DNA from: Coccinella septempunctata
Lineage: Eukaryota > Arthropoda > Insecta > Coleoptera > Coccinellidae
Length of the DNA stretch: 64,000 bases
Reading direction: 5' to 3'
Assembly (NCBI RefSeq): GCF_907165205.1
Contig: NC_058195.1
Coordinates: forward strand, 12,338,001 to 12,402,000
This document shows, piece after piece, positions 23,740 to 37,229 of the stretch. Numbering within the stretch: the first letter of the stretch is position 1; every line of letters starts with the position of its first letter. The notes below the pieces were generated by a model. The model was not told where the DNA came from. It did not search any database and worked only from the letters and a program-made list of their open reading frames with translations. The position numbers and the translations under genes were made by a program.

Positions 23740-26280
23740 TGGGTTTTTCTGAAGAGAAGACACAAGTTAATTCCAAACTGAAACGTAGATGTATAGGTAA
23801 CATCTCTATCTCTATTTGTACACCAGAAGCGATGATCGGAAGTCGACGTTTCCGAAATCGCTCAGCTATAACTGCGCTAGACTGGAGGGCTGGGCTCGTT
23901 CTCTTCGAAAATCCTCCGGTGAGCTTGACCTTGGCAACCTTCCCGGGTCTTCCACCTGCCGCTGCCTCTGGCCGCCGAAACGAGAACGTGAATGAACAGC
24001 ATAGAATCCTATTTGAATTTTTATCGTCGCAGACGTATCGTATCCTTGAAAGTTCAATACACCCGACGTCGGACGACCGGGGCTCGCCTCAAATCGTTTT
24101 GGGAAGCGAATAATGCAACGTTATCCATCCGTTCCGAATAACAGTTTCTATGCGCGGTCGGAATGTCCGCTGCCGGCTAGGCGAAAGCCTCTCGAAACTG
24201 GAGAGGAGACGGCCAAATCCGCGGGCCGATATCCTCATTACAATCATAAATTCGACCGGCCAGAGGGAGACGTAGAAGATCGAACAGTCGCGGGTCATCG
24301 GTTCGGGACCATAGGTCAGAAACCGATGGACCGGCCAATGAGGCAGTGACGGCTCGTGCCCATAAGGTGTGGGTCGGCCAGACCCAGGATATACAGGGGA
24401 ATATCCTGAAGTAAAATTAATATCTATTTTTTCAACCAATAACTGAAAATGAAAACGCGGAATCCCACCATAATCTCTGTTTTTCTAAAATTGAATGTTG
24501 ATATATTTTTTGTCGATTAAGTTTCTGAAGATAAGTTGGATAGGGTTGCGGCTAAGGGATGGAAAAAAATATTCAATTTTATTTCCCAAAAATAAATGCA
24601 ATCAGAAATGACATGTTTTTCAGCATCTTGATGTTAAGTTATTGGTTGAGAAACTACTCATTGATAGAAGAAGAAGGTAATTGAAAAGCAATTGGTGGGT
24701 TTCAGTGTCTTCATTTTGAGTGGTTGATTAATATTGAAGAAATATTAATTTTATTCCAGACTTATGCCCCATCCTGTAGATATAGTCTGATTTATTTTTA
24801 TACAACAGTGTATAAAAGTTTCGTTTTCAATGCGATATGAAGGCTTGTTTTTGGAGAAAGAATGTACTATACTTCTTTGTTTTTGCCCAGCTTTTGAATA
24901 ATAGTTTTATTCTTCTTCGGTGTCTCTCTGTAAATACCGATAACAAATTTATTACAACACAAAACGTCAATACGAATCAAAATTTTAAGTTCACTGAAAC
25001 ACATCTACAATTTTGATTTTAAGTGAAAATGTACTAATTTTTCCTTTCTTTATTTCACCATTCTTCCTTCTACTGTCACATGATCTTGTGACAGGATGCA
25101 AAGTTTGTTTCGATTTGCTACTACTCCAATTATTCAACAATTAAAGAAATTTAGAATCCACTCAGATTGTCAAAATTTACGAAATGAATCGAAGAAAACT
25201 GATAAACACGTGCACCCCTTTCTCTTATTCTACGACACTGACCTAATTCAATTCATAATATGGGAACAGCGATGCGGATGCGATTCTTATATCCCCACTC
25301 CGAGGCTCGGCCGGCCGGCTACGCGTATTCAAGAAGCTTCGAAATCACCGTGCCCTTATAAATTCACTAGGAGTTACGAATTTTTATGGTCAAAAAATCA
25401 CTAAACTACTCTTATACGGTCGGAATACCCTTTTTCAAAAATTAACTATTCATTTAATAATAAAAAAATCTAACTATAATTAGGGATATATTATATTTTC
25501 ATTGACTAAACTACTCTTAAAAGGTGCGAATACGCTCTTTTCTAAAATAGACATAATATTTAATGATTAACTATTCATTTGATAATATAATATCTTAGAA
25601 TAGACAATGAGGAAATCTAGAAATATGACAACTAAACGACCAAACCATAGCAAGGTAGGCCCAACTCGTGCTGGCCGACCGTGTATGTATCTAGCAGCGA
25701 CGTAATACGATGTTCAACTTGGTGATAACTGCGTGCGACGTAGGTGCTGTATAGTACAATAACTTGAAGCGTTTCGCTAGGCTACTGCCGGCTGGCCGAC
25801 CTAGCGTGTATCGTGTTTATCGTAAGGAAAGAGAACTTCGAAATAAACTAACTCAGGGCGACAGGGGCGTCACGTTGATCGAAATAAGTTGTCGTACGTA
25901 TTACTAGGGAATTAATCGAGAATTTAATATCGAAATTAATCATTTGGAATAAGATTTGAAGAATAAAATAATTATAATTATTTTCCATTTCTCGATTATT
26001 TTTGGGTCGGCCCGGCCGACCCTGCATACCCGGACGAGCCGTCATTGCAATGAGGACTTGACGAAATTCGAGGCGTGCCCAAACGATCATTTCACACGAT
26101 TTTTTTGGGACGGAGAAACATCTTCGATTGCGGCTGCAATAATGTTAGTTTCAACAGTCGACATAGTTACAAGTAGGCCAGAAGATCCACCTCTGAGGGC
26201 CAATTTGTCTCGAAAAACCAAGGCCAAAAACAGTACTCTTCCGCTCTATGAGTAGTACCCACCCCTGTCTGTGATTGGTG
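23740..26280. other. GC-rich patch with repeated GGTCGGCC/GGCCGACC words
   Basis: Within AT-rich surroundings, 23,820-24,400, 25,250-25,340, 25,650-25,890 and 26,000-26,230 are CpG-containing and GC-rich. The 8-mer GGTCGGCC or its complement occurs at 24,372, 25,673, 25,794, 26,005 and 26,014. The last two form a 19-base palindrome, GGGTCGGCCCGGCCGACCC (26,004-26,022). Long frames at 23,739-24,113 (+) and 24,089-24,439 (-) show no family features. It could be a promoter/5'-UTR exon of shep, a domesticated or decayed element, or a regulatory cluster; undecided. Confidence 0.4.
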
Positions 26281-26651
26281 CGAACCATAGACATAGAGAA
26301 TGGACTGGGCATTCTATATCAGCTGAACGGTGAATATGGCAGAAAAATGTGAAAGAAACTACCCAACGTGAGGCCAGTAGTTGTCTTTTTCTTTCTTCTG
26401 CTTCGTCCTTTTCCACTGAGTGGACACTTTCATGCGGGTATTAGGCATTTCGGAATGACGTCACTTGTAGGTTATCTATGGTCACCAAAGATTATAGAGT
26501 AGAAAAATAGGAAACGAAGCAACTGAAGTGATGTGGGCGCCATCTGTGTTTCAAATGTGTTTTAAGGCCCTAACACTGGTTGAAATATTGATTCGAGGGA
26601 TATTTGCAGAAACATATGAAATTTTGTGAGATTTCAGATGGCCATTTTGAT

Positions 26652-26970
26652 CGAGCAGAACTTTATAGGAAAGGCAATTCAATTTCCTGCATGAGTGTAT
26701 TTTTTTTATCGCTTCATTATTATACAGAGTGACTCAGTATTCCATCAATAACTTTTACACGCCGAATTTGGATCTTTGAGATGGAAAAAACGGTCAGGCG
26801 GGTCAAAAAATGAATTCGATATCACTACCCCTCTAGCCGCTACTCAAAGATCCAAATTCGGCGTGTGAAAGTTATTGATGAAATACTGAGTCACTCTATA
26901 TAATAATAATGCGATGAAAAAAAAATACACTCATGTAGGAAATTTAATTGCCTTTCCAACAAGGTGCTGC
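26652..26970. repeat. fold-back with about 110-130-bp arms
   Basis: The left arm (about 26,652-26,797) and right arm (about 26,833-26,970) are inverted copies: GAGTGACTCAGTATT/AATACTGAGTCACTC and CACGCCGAATTTGGATCTTT/AAAGATCCAAATTCGGCGTG. The spacer is about 35-60 bp. A further related segment ends CACCCTGTATA at about 27,155-27,165. Non-coding. Confidence 0.75.
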
Positions 26971-28429
26971 TCGACCCTTTTTCCCTATTCAAAAATGAGA
27001 TCTGTTAGGGGTTGCGGCTAGAGGGGTAGTGATATCAAACTCATTTGAAAGCCCTTATTTGTCCCCCTTTCAACAAAATTTGACCTGTCTGAGCGTTTTT
27101 TCGTTATTCCATCCCAAAGCTCAAAATTCGGGGTGGAAAGTTATGGATGGCCCACCCTGTATATTGTACATATATTTTAACAGATTCCTTGTCATTTTTT
27201 CCCAATTCGGCTCGGTTGAAAAGATACAGTGTGGCTAAGCCTTTGAGGCCAGAGAATCACGAGAAATCACTGGGGAAGTACTTTTTTCAGTTGTACCTAT
27301 AAATTGCGAATTTTCCCTCCTTATGTTTATCAGTTCATTTCAGTAGATGTATTCACTGAATAATGAGAAGTTTTGGAAGAAGGTATAACTGATCAAGATA
27401 TCAGGGAGAAGTAATCATCCTATTCATCCTTCCAAGTCCTATGCGATTACATGAAATTTTAAGTATGGATCTGGCAGGTAGAAGTAGGAAGCACCCGCAG
27501 CAGGTGAATCATGAGCAGTCATCGTATACAATTGGTTCAGAAGAATGAAAAGATAAATAAACACAATTAAAGGAGTAAATAATTCTCATAATATTGAATG
27601 CAGGAATATCTGAATAATTTGGGGGTGTTTTTGAAAACTTGGGGTATGGTGAAACGAAGGTTAACGGTGCAGAAGAATTGATATACGGCATTAAAAAAAC
27701 TGGTGAATTAGTTATTGTTCGTGCTATTATTGCTACTTTCATTTTACACCTTTTTCAAGACAGGATGGACTGCGCTTTCATGAAACTAAAGATGACGATT
27801 CTTATAAATATTTTGAACCAAACTTATATTTAGTAAAACTTATCTTGCTGCCAAGTTCAACTTTGTCTTTTCCATTTTATTCTCTTTGAACTTGCGAATG
27901 AGCGAAGATTCGAGAAAAACTCTTCTCTAAAATGTTAAGCATTAAAAAAAATCTGAAGGTTTTTCCTCTCTAGATTATGGAATATTCAGAAAATTGGACA
28001 ATTCCACATTTCGTGGTATAATAAGTTCGGTTTTAACGTCAACCATGAACTTAACGTTTTATCTTTTATGCCTGATCAACCGAACTCGAATCATTGTTGT
28101 TCCTCATGAATATTCAAATAATCATATCCTCAGATTATTACTACCACAACGATGACTCACCACGATACGATAACCCAAAATTTCAAAGCAAATATACTTC
28201 GGGAAAATTTCCATTCCAAACCGCATAGCAATGCCATCGAAACTGATGACAGAATGAAGATATCACATCGATTTTAACAGTTTTCAATGAATCGCGATTT
28301 AGGACAACTTTTTTGTAGGTTTTATCGGGTATTCAAGTCGAGTTTAAAATTAAATTTCTTTGGAAAAACTAGAAAGCAGTACTGAATAAACCAAAGTAAC
28401 AGATGAGAGTTTTTCTTCTTTGGTTTCTT

Positions 28430-29160
28430 CCTTCCCCAGAAACATTTTTCTATACCACAGAAAGACTCTGGGCCAGTAAGTGGCGTTTATAGTCCTTTTC
28501 TGGTGTGTTAGCTTCCTAGTTTCCTTTGATTCCAGAGTGAGATGGAACTCAGACTAGAGAAACCTTGCTGTTCTTGCTCATTTCATTGAGTTTTCTTCGG
28601 CACTATCAGCTTTGAGCCGATGACATAGAAGTAGGCTAGACTCTAAGAATGGATCACTTTGTCACATTCTTTCCAGGTTTATGACAACGCCTATGTCATC
28701 TTTCGATAGCAAGTATTTCTGCCTGCAAAACACTCGAACAGCCTAGCGATAGTGTACACTTGGTGCTTGCCCCTTACATATTCCAGCGCCAGCCCCTGTC
28801 GTGGTTTTTTGTATTAACTTTGACATTCTGGGTAGTGCATTTCTATTCCCATTCACCCCTTTTACAAAGCATCGTGTTAAATTTCTTCTCAATGCTTTTT
28901 TAATCGTAACATCACTAGGTAGGTTCGCTGATGAGATGTTCTTGTTTAGGGAGGACCAGGCTCTCTGACTTTTAATTCTCTCATTACCTGTGCCTTCCTC
29001 AGATGGGCAACCCTATATATCACTAGATGTAGAGCAGTGAGATTGTGATGACCTCAAGTCATCTAGTAGGACACGTTCTCATAGGTCCAGTGATGCATGC
29101 ACAGGCAAGCTTTTGTACCTTGTCGAGTATTTTTCCCGTACTCTTCTGCTCTGCTGTAGC
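28430..29160 (-). pseudogene. non-LTR retrotransposon relic (post-RT segment plus RNase H)
   Basis: At about 29,050-28,960 (minus) the frame gives TALHLVIYRVAHLRKAQVMR then ELKVREPG, parallel to the 22.1-kb fragment. At 28,830-28,430 the DNA matches the 11.3-11.8 kb RNase H relic (for example TACCACAGAAAGACTCTGGG and CCAGTAAGTGGC). The 5'-to-3' order on the minus strand is correct for one element, so this is a single decayed copy. Many indels; no intact frame. Confidence 0.7.
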
Positions 29161-31390
29161 AAAAAAGACTACAGCCGATAGCTCATTCATTCATCGCATA
29201 TTTTAGGGTTACAGCCCAAAGTAGCAGAGCACCTTGCAACTGCATCTCCTGCCAACATAGGATTAGTACATTTGTGGAAATATGAGTGTAACAGTTCTTT
29301 ATTGTCTCTAACAAAGCGTCATCGACCTATGGTCCTTCAGCCTATGTGGAAATTCGAAATCCCAGATCCAGAATCGATGCTACTAATACAGCAGAGTTCA
29401 GTCCTCAGGCGAGGCCAAAAAGATATCTGGCCAATCCAATCTAACCTGGTAATTCACATTTCCCATCTAAAATGAATAGCGCTGCTTGACACAGCCTGTA
29501 TAATTCCGGTCCTTTGTTTAAATCTAGCAGTCCGCATGATCTGTTAGTTTCACCTAGTTTACATGGACAGATTGGAAACATTCATCGGAAGAAGCTTTCA
29601 ATAACGATTTCTAGTGGTGAATGGAGTCATTATGATGAATATTTCGTATTACCAATTATGCGGGGTACGAGAGAAGATAGGTTCATTGTTCGAGACCATC
29701 GTGATATTTTTGATACCCACATATACAAGGAAACAAGAAATGGATTATGACCAAGACCCTGATAGATCATTATTGATGCAAAGATAGAATATTGAAAAAA
29801 ATTAGGTTATGAAAAATGTTGCACAATAGTGGATAAGATGCAAACGGGAGATGGTTGAACAGTTTTAACAGTTCAAAGTAAGAAAGGCCCTTTCTTTAAC
29901 TCTATATCTCCATAAGATTTTCATTAATTACCAAAGATGAATATATTGATGAAAAATCCCCCCAGATAGAGTTCAAGGTTATCAGTTTTGCAATATTTCA
30001 AGAACACTGCCAACTCTCGGCGAGAGGGTTAAAACAGGTTACAGAATTTTGACAATCCATGTCAGATTGCGAGCCATAGGTTAACGTCAATTTGACACCA
30101 ATCATAGGGCACAATAGGGCCCTATAATTTCCTATAACCGAACATTGACAGGACTGCCATTTTGCCCGAGGGTCACACAAAGTGTTGGTTAAGTTAATTT
30201 ATTTGTGATTTCGAGATTTTTTTTTTATTTTCTTGGGAAATGTCGAACGCCGAGTATAATTTTTCTTTCAATACTGATTTAAAAGTGTGGTATGGTAGAA
30301 AACTGATTATTATTGATAAATTTGGAGGTGTATGATCATAATTGGTTATTGGTTGCCCCTCAACGTGACGTCAATCAGAAATGTTCTATAAGTTACTTTT
30401 CTCCTTTCTATTTTCCAGATCTATTTAAGCTTTTTGTTGAATTGCTTTTACTTCCTCATATTTTTCAACATATTCACTTTTTTGAGAGTTTTGTGACAAT
30501 TTACTAGATGTGAGATTAATTTTGATTGAAATAATGATAGATGCAATCCCATTTGTGTTCCATCACAAAAAAATACTAATATGAAAGTATCATCGTGGAG
30601 ACTAGGTCCAACATTTGGAAGGTAAATTAGTATTCTACAGATTTGAAACAAGAAATTCCTATGAAAAATAGAATGATCGAATAGTACAGTAAAATAGTAG
30701 AAAGGATTTAGTTCCTACAACAGATTCTCTCTTAATGAGTCAAAGTGACCTCATAAGACTATCTTAGGTTTTTCTTTTTGAGGAGATGTGAGCTTAACTT
30801 TTGGTGACAAAAAAGAGTGTGTGGTTTTACCTACCACCCACCAATTGTGGTAGATGGCATTCTGCGTTGAATGAAACTGAGTCAGCGTTTTTTGGACAAC
30901 CCGTTTCCATCTAGGACCTCAAATTTGGGCCAATTTTCAGAGATATTGTAAAATCTGCGTTTCAGTCAGTTTTCCGAAAAAAATCCTCCATAGTTGTGTT
31001 CATGCGATGATAGTGATCTAAGTTGTAGAGCAGTGGAACAAGCGCGCATTTTTTGAAACAGCCTTGTAAATACTACAGGACCTTCAAGTTGACCGAAAAA
31101 TATTCTCTTGGCTTCATTACAGGCAGATTCTAGTGATCTACAATCTTCACAGACGATTTTCGAAGTTTATAGGGAGATGTAACCGAAAAACCACAAAAAC
31201 ACCCTTTTTTGAGGCACATTTTAGGTCCCCAATGGTAAGGCTCACCTTCCCCCGAGGGTAAAACACCAGGATAATCTTACAGGATTGCTAATGGAGCCAT
31301 TCTTACAATAAAACCCGAGATAAGACCACTTGTAGAAATTAATCCTCATAAATTTTTTGTCCTAATACGACTCGACTGAAAATCAAATCG
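29161..31390. other. no gene seen
   Basis: AT-rich DNA with short open frames only (for example 29,514-29,750), none with recognisable motifs. No long inverted repeat stood out. Confidence 0.5.
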
Positions 31391-32345
31391 ATCTGACATG
31401 ACATTGGTCGCACGTTACCAGATTCCAATTTGGATACCAACGTCTGCCACGTACATAGCTCCAAAAAAGATTAAAAATGTGCGAAATGAAAAAAAGAGCG
31501 CACCACTGCATTTGAATAAAAAAGCTGCGACTGAAGAAACAAATCGATGCAGCCTTGGAGACTTCTCACTGTTGTACATCCTCAAGTGTGTACCACCAAG
31601 GAAGCCTCACAATAAAGCGACCAAACGAGTCCAGGGGTTTCCCAGACCTCCGGAAAAACAACGAAATGCAAAACATCACGAAACGTAATCAACGTTACCT
31701 TGAACGGCGACGACAGCTCTCAGTACCAACAAAACAAGCAACACATCACGAAAAGTGTCAATCCGTATCTGTATCGTGAACCGGAAACGTCGGATAACTT
31801 AATCGGATACGTATCTTTCGTATTTCAATAAGGCACTTCACCGATCACAGCAGAACAAGAATGTGAGCGTACGCACAGGAAGTCTACCGGCGACCTTCAC
31901 CGGAAACGACGACAAGCTGGCAAAGATGCAGAAAGCAAAGATCACATCAGCATTCCCTGACATGTCTGGCACAGCAGGAAAGTCAGAAAGCCACTGTATG
32001 GGGAGATGGGGATCGCTTCGTGGCGTGGCAAACACGCCCGACAGGGTAGGGAGACTGCCGCGCATGGGAATGCTGCAATTGGCGATCTGAAAGCGACGAA
32101 ATGTCATAATGGGGCGGATGCGCTTTCGCGTGTATGCAATTAGAGGCTTAGGCCGTCCGCACACCGGTCTAGTGCACATGGGGAAATTCAGTCTGAATAG
32201 CGGTGAGGCTGACTGGTCGTGGAGGCGGGTTTTCTAATCTGCGGATATACCAGTGATCTTGTAATAAGGGTTCTATGCAAGGTCTGACCTCAACCCACGA
32301 GTGGCATATTCGCGAAGGGTAAAGTTTTCTCTCAAGTGTTAAAGA
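31390..32345. other. GC-richer stretch of unknown nature, directly 5' of an RT fragment
   Basis: Open frames exist on both strands (31,398-31,688 +; 31,838-32,179 -; 31,863-32,090 +) but none resembles a known family. Because an RT fragment follows at 32,350, this may be the non-coding or ORF1 part of the same retroelement. It shows no repeat symmetry. Confidence 0.35.
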
Positions 32346-32349
32346 TAGA

Positions 32350-32470
32350 GAGTATAACCTTAGTCCCCAAAAACCACACCAAATACCTTGGTGTAGTTTT
32401 TGACCAAAAGCTCTCTTGGAGCTCACATCTCCAAACGGTGATCAGTATGTGTCAGAGAACTGTTTTCCAC
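32350..32470 (+). pseudogene. non-LTR retrotransposon RT fragment
   Basis: The plus-strand frame reads NHTKYLGVVFDQKLSWSSHL. The KYLGV-FD--LSW--H pattern is the conserved segment just C-terminal to the RT catalytic core in Jockey/R1-like elements. Only about 40 residues can be followed before similarity stops. Confidence 0.75.
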
Positions 32471-32589
32471 GTGCCAGAGGATGGTCGGAGTTGAATCCGA
32501 CTAGATCTATAAATCCAATCGTTTTCGTTTGGTGTCAGAGAGCTGAATCACAGACAGGGCAAATAGCCCTTGACTGATTGGAGATTAGT

Positions 32590-32780
32590 TCATCCATGCA
32601 AGTCATCTTACAGACCAAAATCGTATTGAAAGTGTCTGGCCTGCAATGTCACAGCAATTACATCGCTTAACTGACCCGCCGCTGACACTACCACAGCTCG
32701 CCAATGCTTTGACATTCATGAAACTTTCATCGATAATCTCATTGACACAATGATAAATATAGCAAGAGCACTACAAGAGC
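32590..32780 (+). pseudogene. possible Tc1-like transposase C-terminal fragment
   Basis: One frame gives RIESVWPAMSQQLHRLTDPP then LTLPQLANAL, resembling the PIE-VWD---R-L-----PP-TL--L--AL block that holds the last acidic residue of Tc1 transposases. After a one-base shift it continues FIDNLIDTMIN, resembling the final I--L--SM-R segment. It is divergent and frameshifted, and from a different lineage than the two full-length copies. Confidence 0.45.
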
Positions 32781-32983
32781 TACTGGAGGTCCCTGCCGAT
32801 ATTAAACCTAGATTTCTAGGAAGCCTGCAGACTCCACAACATAAAATCTTTATTTTGTTCATTTCTCTACTGTTGTCGCTCTGAAGCAGCCTTGCTTACT
32901 GCTGCCATTTCTGGCAGGTTGAGCCTATGTAGAAACGTACCTCAATACATCAGTTAATATACAAAAAAAATTATTTTCCTTTA

Positions 32984-33630
32984 TACAAGGTGAGTCTTTG
33001 ACTCGTACAAATATTTTAACAGTAGATTCTTAAGGTCATAAGAAACACTTTTTTCTTGTACCACTTTTTCCGGTTTGGCCCTGATAAAAAAATATAGCCA
33101 TTTCAAGTTTTCATAATAACTACCTAAATCTGTGCTACTACACATCTGTGGTTCTCTTAAACAGAGTTGTATTCAGCCAAAATACCCAATTTCTCAAGTT
33201 TCACAGATACTTTTGAATTTTTGAACATCAAATAACTCGAGAACGGCGCATTATACGAGAAAATATGAAGAATACTTTTATTTTACAAAACGTTCGAATA
33301 TTCATTAGATAGCACCCAACTTAGTTTCAAGAGTTGGGATCTTTGAATTTTTGGTATCTTTATGGTCATAATGAGAAAACTGCAAGACGTGGTTGATATA
33401 TTGTGTTTGAAAAAGCGTCATTAAATAAATGAAAAACTATATTCCCAAATTCATATCATTCGATGAAAACGTTTGTGAGATAGAACTAAAAATAACATTA
33501 TTTTATGGTTTTTCAACAGCCTGTATCTTTTAAACTGAGCCGATTGGGAAAAATGGCATAGAAAAAATGTGTTTCTTTTGACCTCAAGAATCTACCGTTA
33601 AATTTGTACGAGTCAAAACTCACCCTGTAT
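32984..33630. mobile_element. 647-bp MITE with about 60-bp terminal inverted repeats (GAGTCTTTGACTCGTAC family), complete copy
   Basis: The left end TACAAGGTGAGTCTTTGACT then CGTACAAAT...AACAGTAGATTCTTAAGGTC...AAGAAACA is mirrored at the right end (TGTTTCTTTTGACCTCAAGA ... GTACGAGTCAAAACTCACCCTGTA). The interior is shared with copies at about 340-683 (partial), 41,413-41,966 and 44,765-45,489 (for example CACATCTGTGG, ACCCAATTT, ACTCGA[G/A]AA[C/T]GG[C/G]GCATTA). Non-coding. Confidence 0.85.
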
Positions 33631-36600
33631 ATTATTACATATAATCCACTTCAATTTTTGAGCAGTATGTTTGTATAGTAGCCATCGAGTTTTTTCCTCA
33701 CTTTATTTTATTATATTGAAACGTTGTCATGTAATGGGAAATTCAGAGATCAAATTTCTTTCAAATCCATGTTTTTGTCCTTCTGGCATTTATAAATCTT
33801 CTGGGAAGTAATCAGCTCATTACATCTCATTATATCTGCCAGTTATCATTTCACAATCTAAAGGTGCCACTATTCACTATTGTGCACCGATCATTAATTT
33901 GAAAAAGAATGACATGCTTTTCATTAGGGTAGGATTATTATTTAACCTACACGTGTTCCACTATCTTAATCGCATCTCCAGGTATACTGATATATCTTGA
34001 GTAATCCTTCGATCAATTGAAGATGGTTCTAGATAATTCTAGCCAAGATATAGTGTATTTAATTGGCTGTAGAGATGGGTAATTTTTCTTGTGTGGACAC
34101 GGCAACTCGATAGAATAGAGATGGCACAATTGCTCGGCGTAGCACAGTATTACACATCTCTAATGGGCCCGTTCAGAAACATGAATGAGGTGCATTTGAG
34201 CTCCAAGGCCGACTTGTACTCGTCAACTTTCAGAGATCTAGTAGCACAAACACTATGCGTCAGGATAGATTGATGGCAAAGATTGAATGAAACGAAGTTC
34301 CAAACCTGCCTAGACTAGAGTAAAGCTCAGTCAAGGGTAGACTCCGGCTCCAGTAGCGTTTATATTTTGCCTGTAAACCAGCGGGGCCCCTGTACATGGA
34401 TATCCTCGTGTCTGGACTAGTAATGCCTGCTCATGTTGGTCTTTGCAACGATCAGGTCAGCTTTCATGCCCAGCACCTCACTGCCATATATCTCTGACAG
34501 GAGCTGGCTAGTCATAAAAATTAGCCTATCTGGATCCTACAGGGTCTAGACTATAGAAGTTTGTGAGTTGCTAACCTTGCCAATCTTTGAAATTTAATTT
34601 TGGTTTGGGTTTGTTAACGATAAGTAGAAAACTACCAAACAACGCAGCAATAAGCTGCGTCTAGCTCAGTTTATTGAAAATGGGTCACTTATCCTGTGTT
34701 ATCTATGTCTTTTACAATGATGATAGTGTTAAACTATTTATTTGTTTTTTATTGTGCTTTTGAGCGTTTTTGTAACGCACCATGTATTAGGTGGAAGATT
34801 TCTTCAGTACATTATTGATAGAAAATGATCAGTACTGTAACACCCAGAATTGTAGACCTTCAGTTTTTCTAACAACTTCGGCACTTGCATCGGAAGTATA
34901 TTTCATTCTATTGAAATCATGGTAGACAAAATTACCTAACTGAGATCTTCCTTTTCTTTGTACACCTTCAGAGATCTGACCATGTCTTACCTGAAACAAA
35001 ACAAAAATTATGTATTTTTTAAATTCCACATATTGTTGAAAAAAATATAAGGGAAATAAACCTTCTTAATTGAATATTATTAGATCATTGAATGTATTTT
35101 CAAATTCCTCCTTCATTTCATATTTCGTAAAGAATTCTCTACAGCTATTCTGAGTCGTTTAAGAGTTGTTCACTGTTTTTTTTTTTTTGAGGAAAATGAC
35201 AAATGAATGGAAGAAACTGTTTAATTCTCAAGGGCGATATTTTTTATGGAGTTTGCTATCAGAAAGACATTCAATGTTATTTTATAGGTAAAATTAGGTT
35301 AAGATGTTACGATTTTTGCTTTGAATCATAGACGCGTGGTATTAGATTATGATTAAGCTTCTACTTGAGTTCAGGTCAGGAAATGGATATGTGACTGTTT
35401 CCATTATGAAAATTATGAATATTACGTATGGTCTTGTGGTATAATTTTCTCTTCATCCTTTGCGTTAAGACATTCTGTAAATCTAACCAGTTCTTAGTTC
35501 TTAGACTGGTCGGCTTAAATACTGCAACTGATATCCAGATACATCAATTCTGAAATTTAACTAATTCCATTACTGGGTGTTCCTCGAGAAGAATTTCGTT
35601 AAATGGATTTAGTTCATGTTGCTCCAACTTTTAAGTGGCCTTCGATAGGGATTCCCTTATAATTCAGTGAACATTGAGGGTTTCTTCCATGGAATGAATT
35701 TTGGTTTCTATTTTTGGAATTTCTCGGCTTATAGAAGCGGAATCAGAAATAAGTGAGAATAATATAACAGCAAGATTATGTTCTCCGTAGACAGAAAGTT
35801 CTAATCTAAAAGTATCATCCTAAAAGGAATGCAGCACCATGATTATAGTGTGTAATTCTGAAAACTAATTCCACCGATGAAAAGAGTAGTTGCTATGGTT
35901 TCAAACTTATTGGTCCTCATCAAAGTGATACACACATCTCTGACCTCGATGGAAATGTGTTATATGAAAATTTGTTTTGGTAGAAATAATCTGAAAAAAG
36001 CAACTGCTAAATTCTGTTTAGGGTAACCCTGTACACATATTCAAGCAGCCCTTTACAGGGTGTTTTCAAAGGTTATTTTTTGACAGAGGGTAGAACTCAT
36101 CAAAATGAGTCGTTTAACCAAAACTTGCCTGTATAAAATATCCAAGATGGCTGAGATATAACCCCTAGAAGTTCTACAAAATTTCATTGAATTTCAAGTA
36201 CAGGACTGTGGAAGGTGACACCGGCATCGCATAAACGAAACAAAACATAAACATATGGCTTGACAATGAATGGTTCAGTACCAAGTTCATCGGAGTAGAT
36301 GCATCTGGTCACTTTTGAGAGAATCATAATTGTTGTATCGTGCAATTTAGGGTGAAAAAAAAATGTAAGAAATTGAGGCAGTTTCTTGAACGTGCTTATG
36401 TTGAAAAGTGCTATGATGTTTCCCCATTTTTACGATTGTTGGAATGTTCGAACAAGAAGATTGTGATGCCCATTGTGCAAAAATTCGTGAATGATTTAGA
36501 CGAATTTTATTGGTGAGATTTTGAAGTATTATTCTATTTTTTACACTTGTGTCCTGAGTCTCTTCAGTCAGTGGTATCGAAATGAGCCAATTCATAAAAT

Positions 36601-37200
36601 CGTGTAAGTTACTAAAAAATAATGACAACAATTCAGCAGTCCTAAGTTTCCATTTTCATCACCACGTGAATATCGAACGAGCCAATATCATCATCAGCAT
36701 ATAAGTTTTTCCCACTGCTTTGGGATAATTCTGCTTACTATGGTCTATGGTCGTATTAGCATCATTTTCAATTTTTTTTCAACTTTTGAAAAGTTTTGTA
36801 TAGGTGACTTTTGGTGAACCGCTTCATTTTGACCAGTTCTACCTTCTGTTGAAAAAAAAAACTTTATTTTTAAATAAATTGGGAATTGCTCGTTTCAGAT
36901 GTTTGTCATAATCGTTGTGGGATGAAGGATATTGAACCAGCAGTTTTTAAATCAATCGTTTTAGACCACGAATGTACAATGTACCCCAAATTGCTTGATT
37001 TTGGCTGAGGACCATTTTTTGTGTTTGAGCAGAACGCAAACATACGCCCCTCTATGTTTGCGGTATGTTCAGCAATATTGAAAATTTTATTAAAGCGCAA
37101 AACGTAAATTTTCTCTCCAACATCCACAGCGTATTTCAAACTGGATTGTATCGAACTATACGGACGGAAATTTCGCGGACAACATGAATCTATCAGCTCG
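33631..37200. other. no gene supported
   Basis: Contains a CAGGGTG-type repeat at about 36,055. A short plus-strand frame at about 36,370-36,505 (FLERAYVEKCYDVSPFLRLL) looks protein-like but has no start, splice partner or recognised family. A minus-strand frame at 34,829-35,029 follows a TTTCAG but has no partner exon. I do not call either a gene. Confidence 0.45.
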
Positions 37201-37229
37201 AATCATTTATTTTTAAATATAGTAAAACC

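Noticed and set aside
23739..24439. Two overlapping GC-rich open frames as genes
   Set aside because: Composition alone explains the scarcity of stops; no motif, splice partner or repeat of either frame elsewhere.
31838..32179. 113-codon minus-strand frame
   Set aside because: No family features, and an equally long frame lies on the other strand; likely part of a retroelement.
34829..35029. Terminal exon candidate after TTTCAG on the minus strand
   Set aside because: No upstream partner exon or recognised motif; phase and content do not fit shep.
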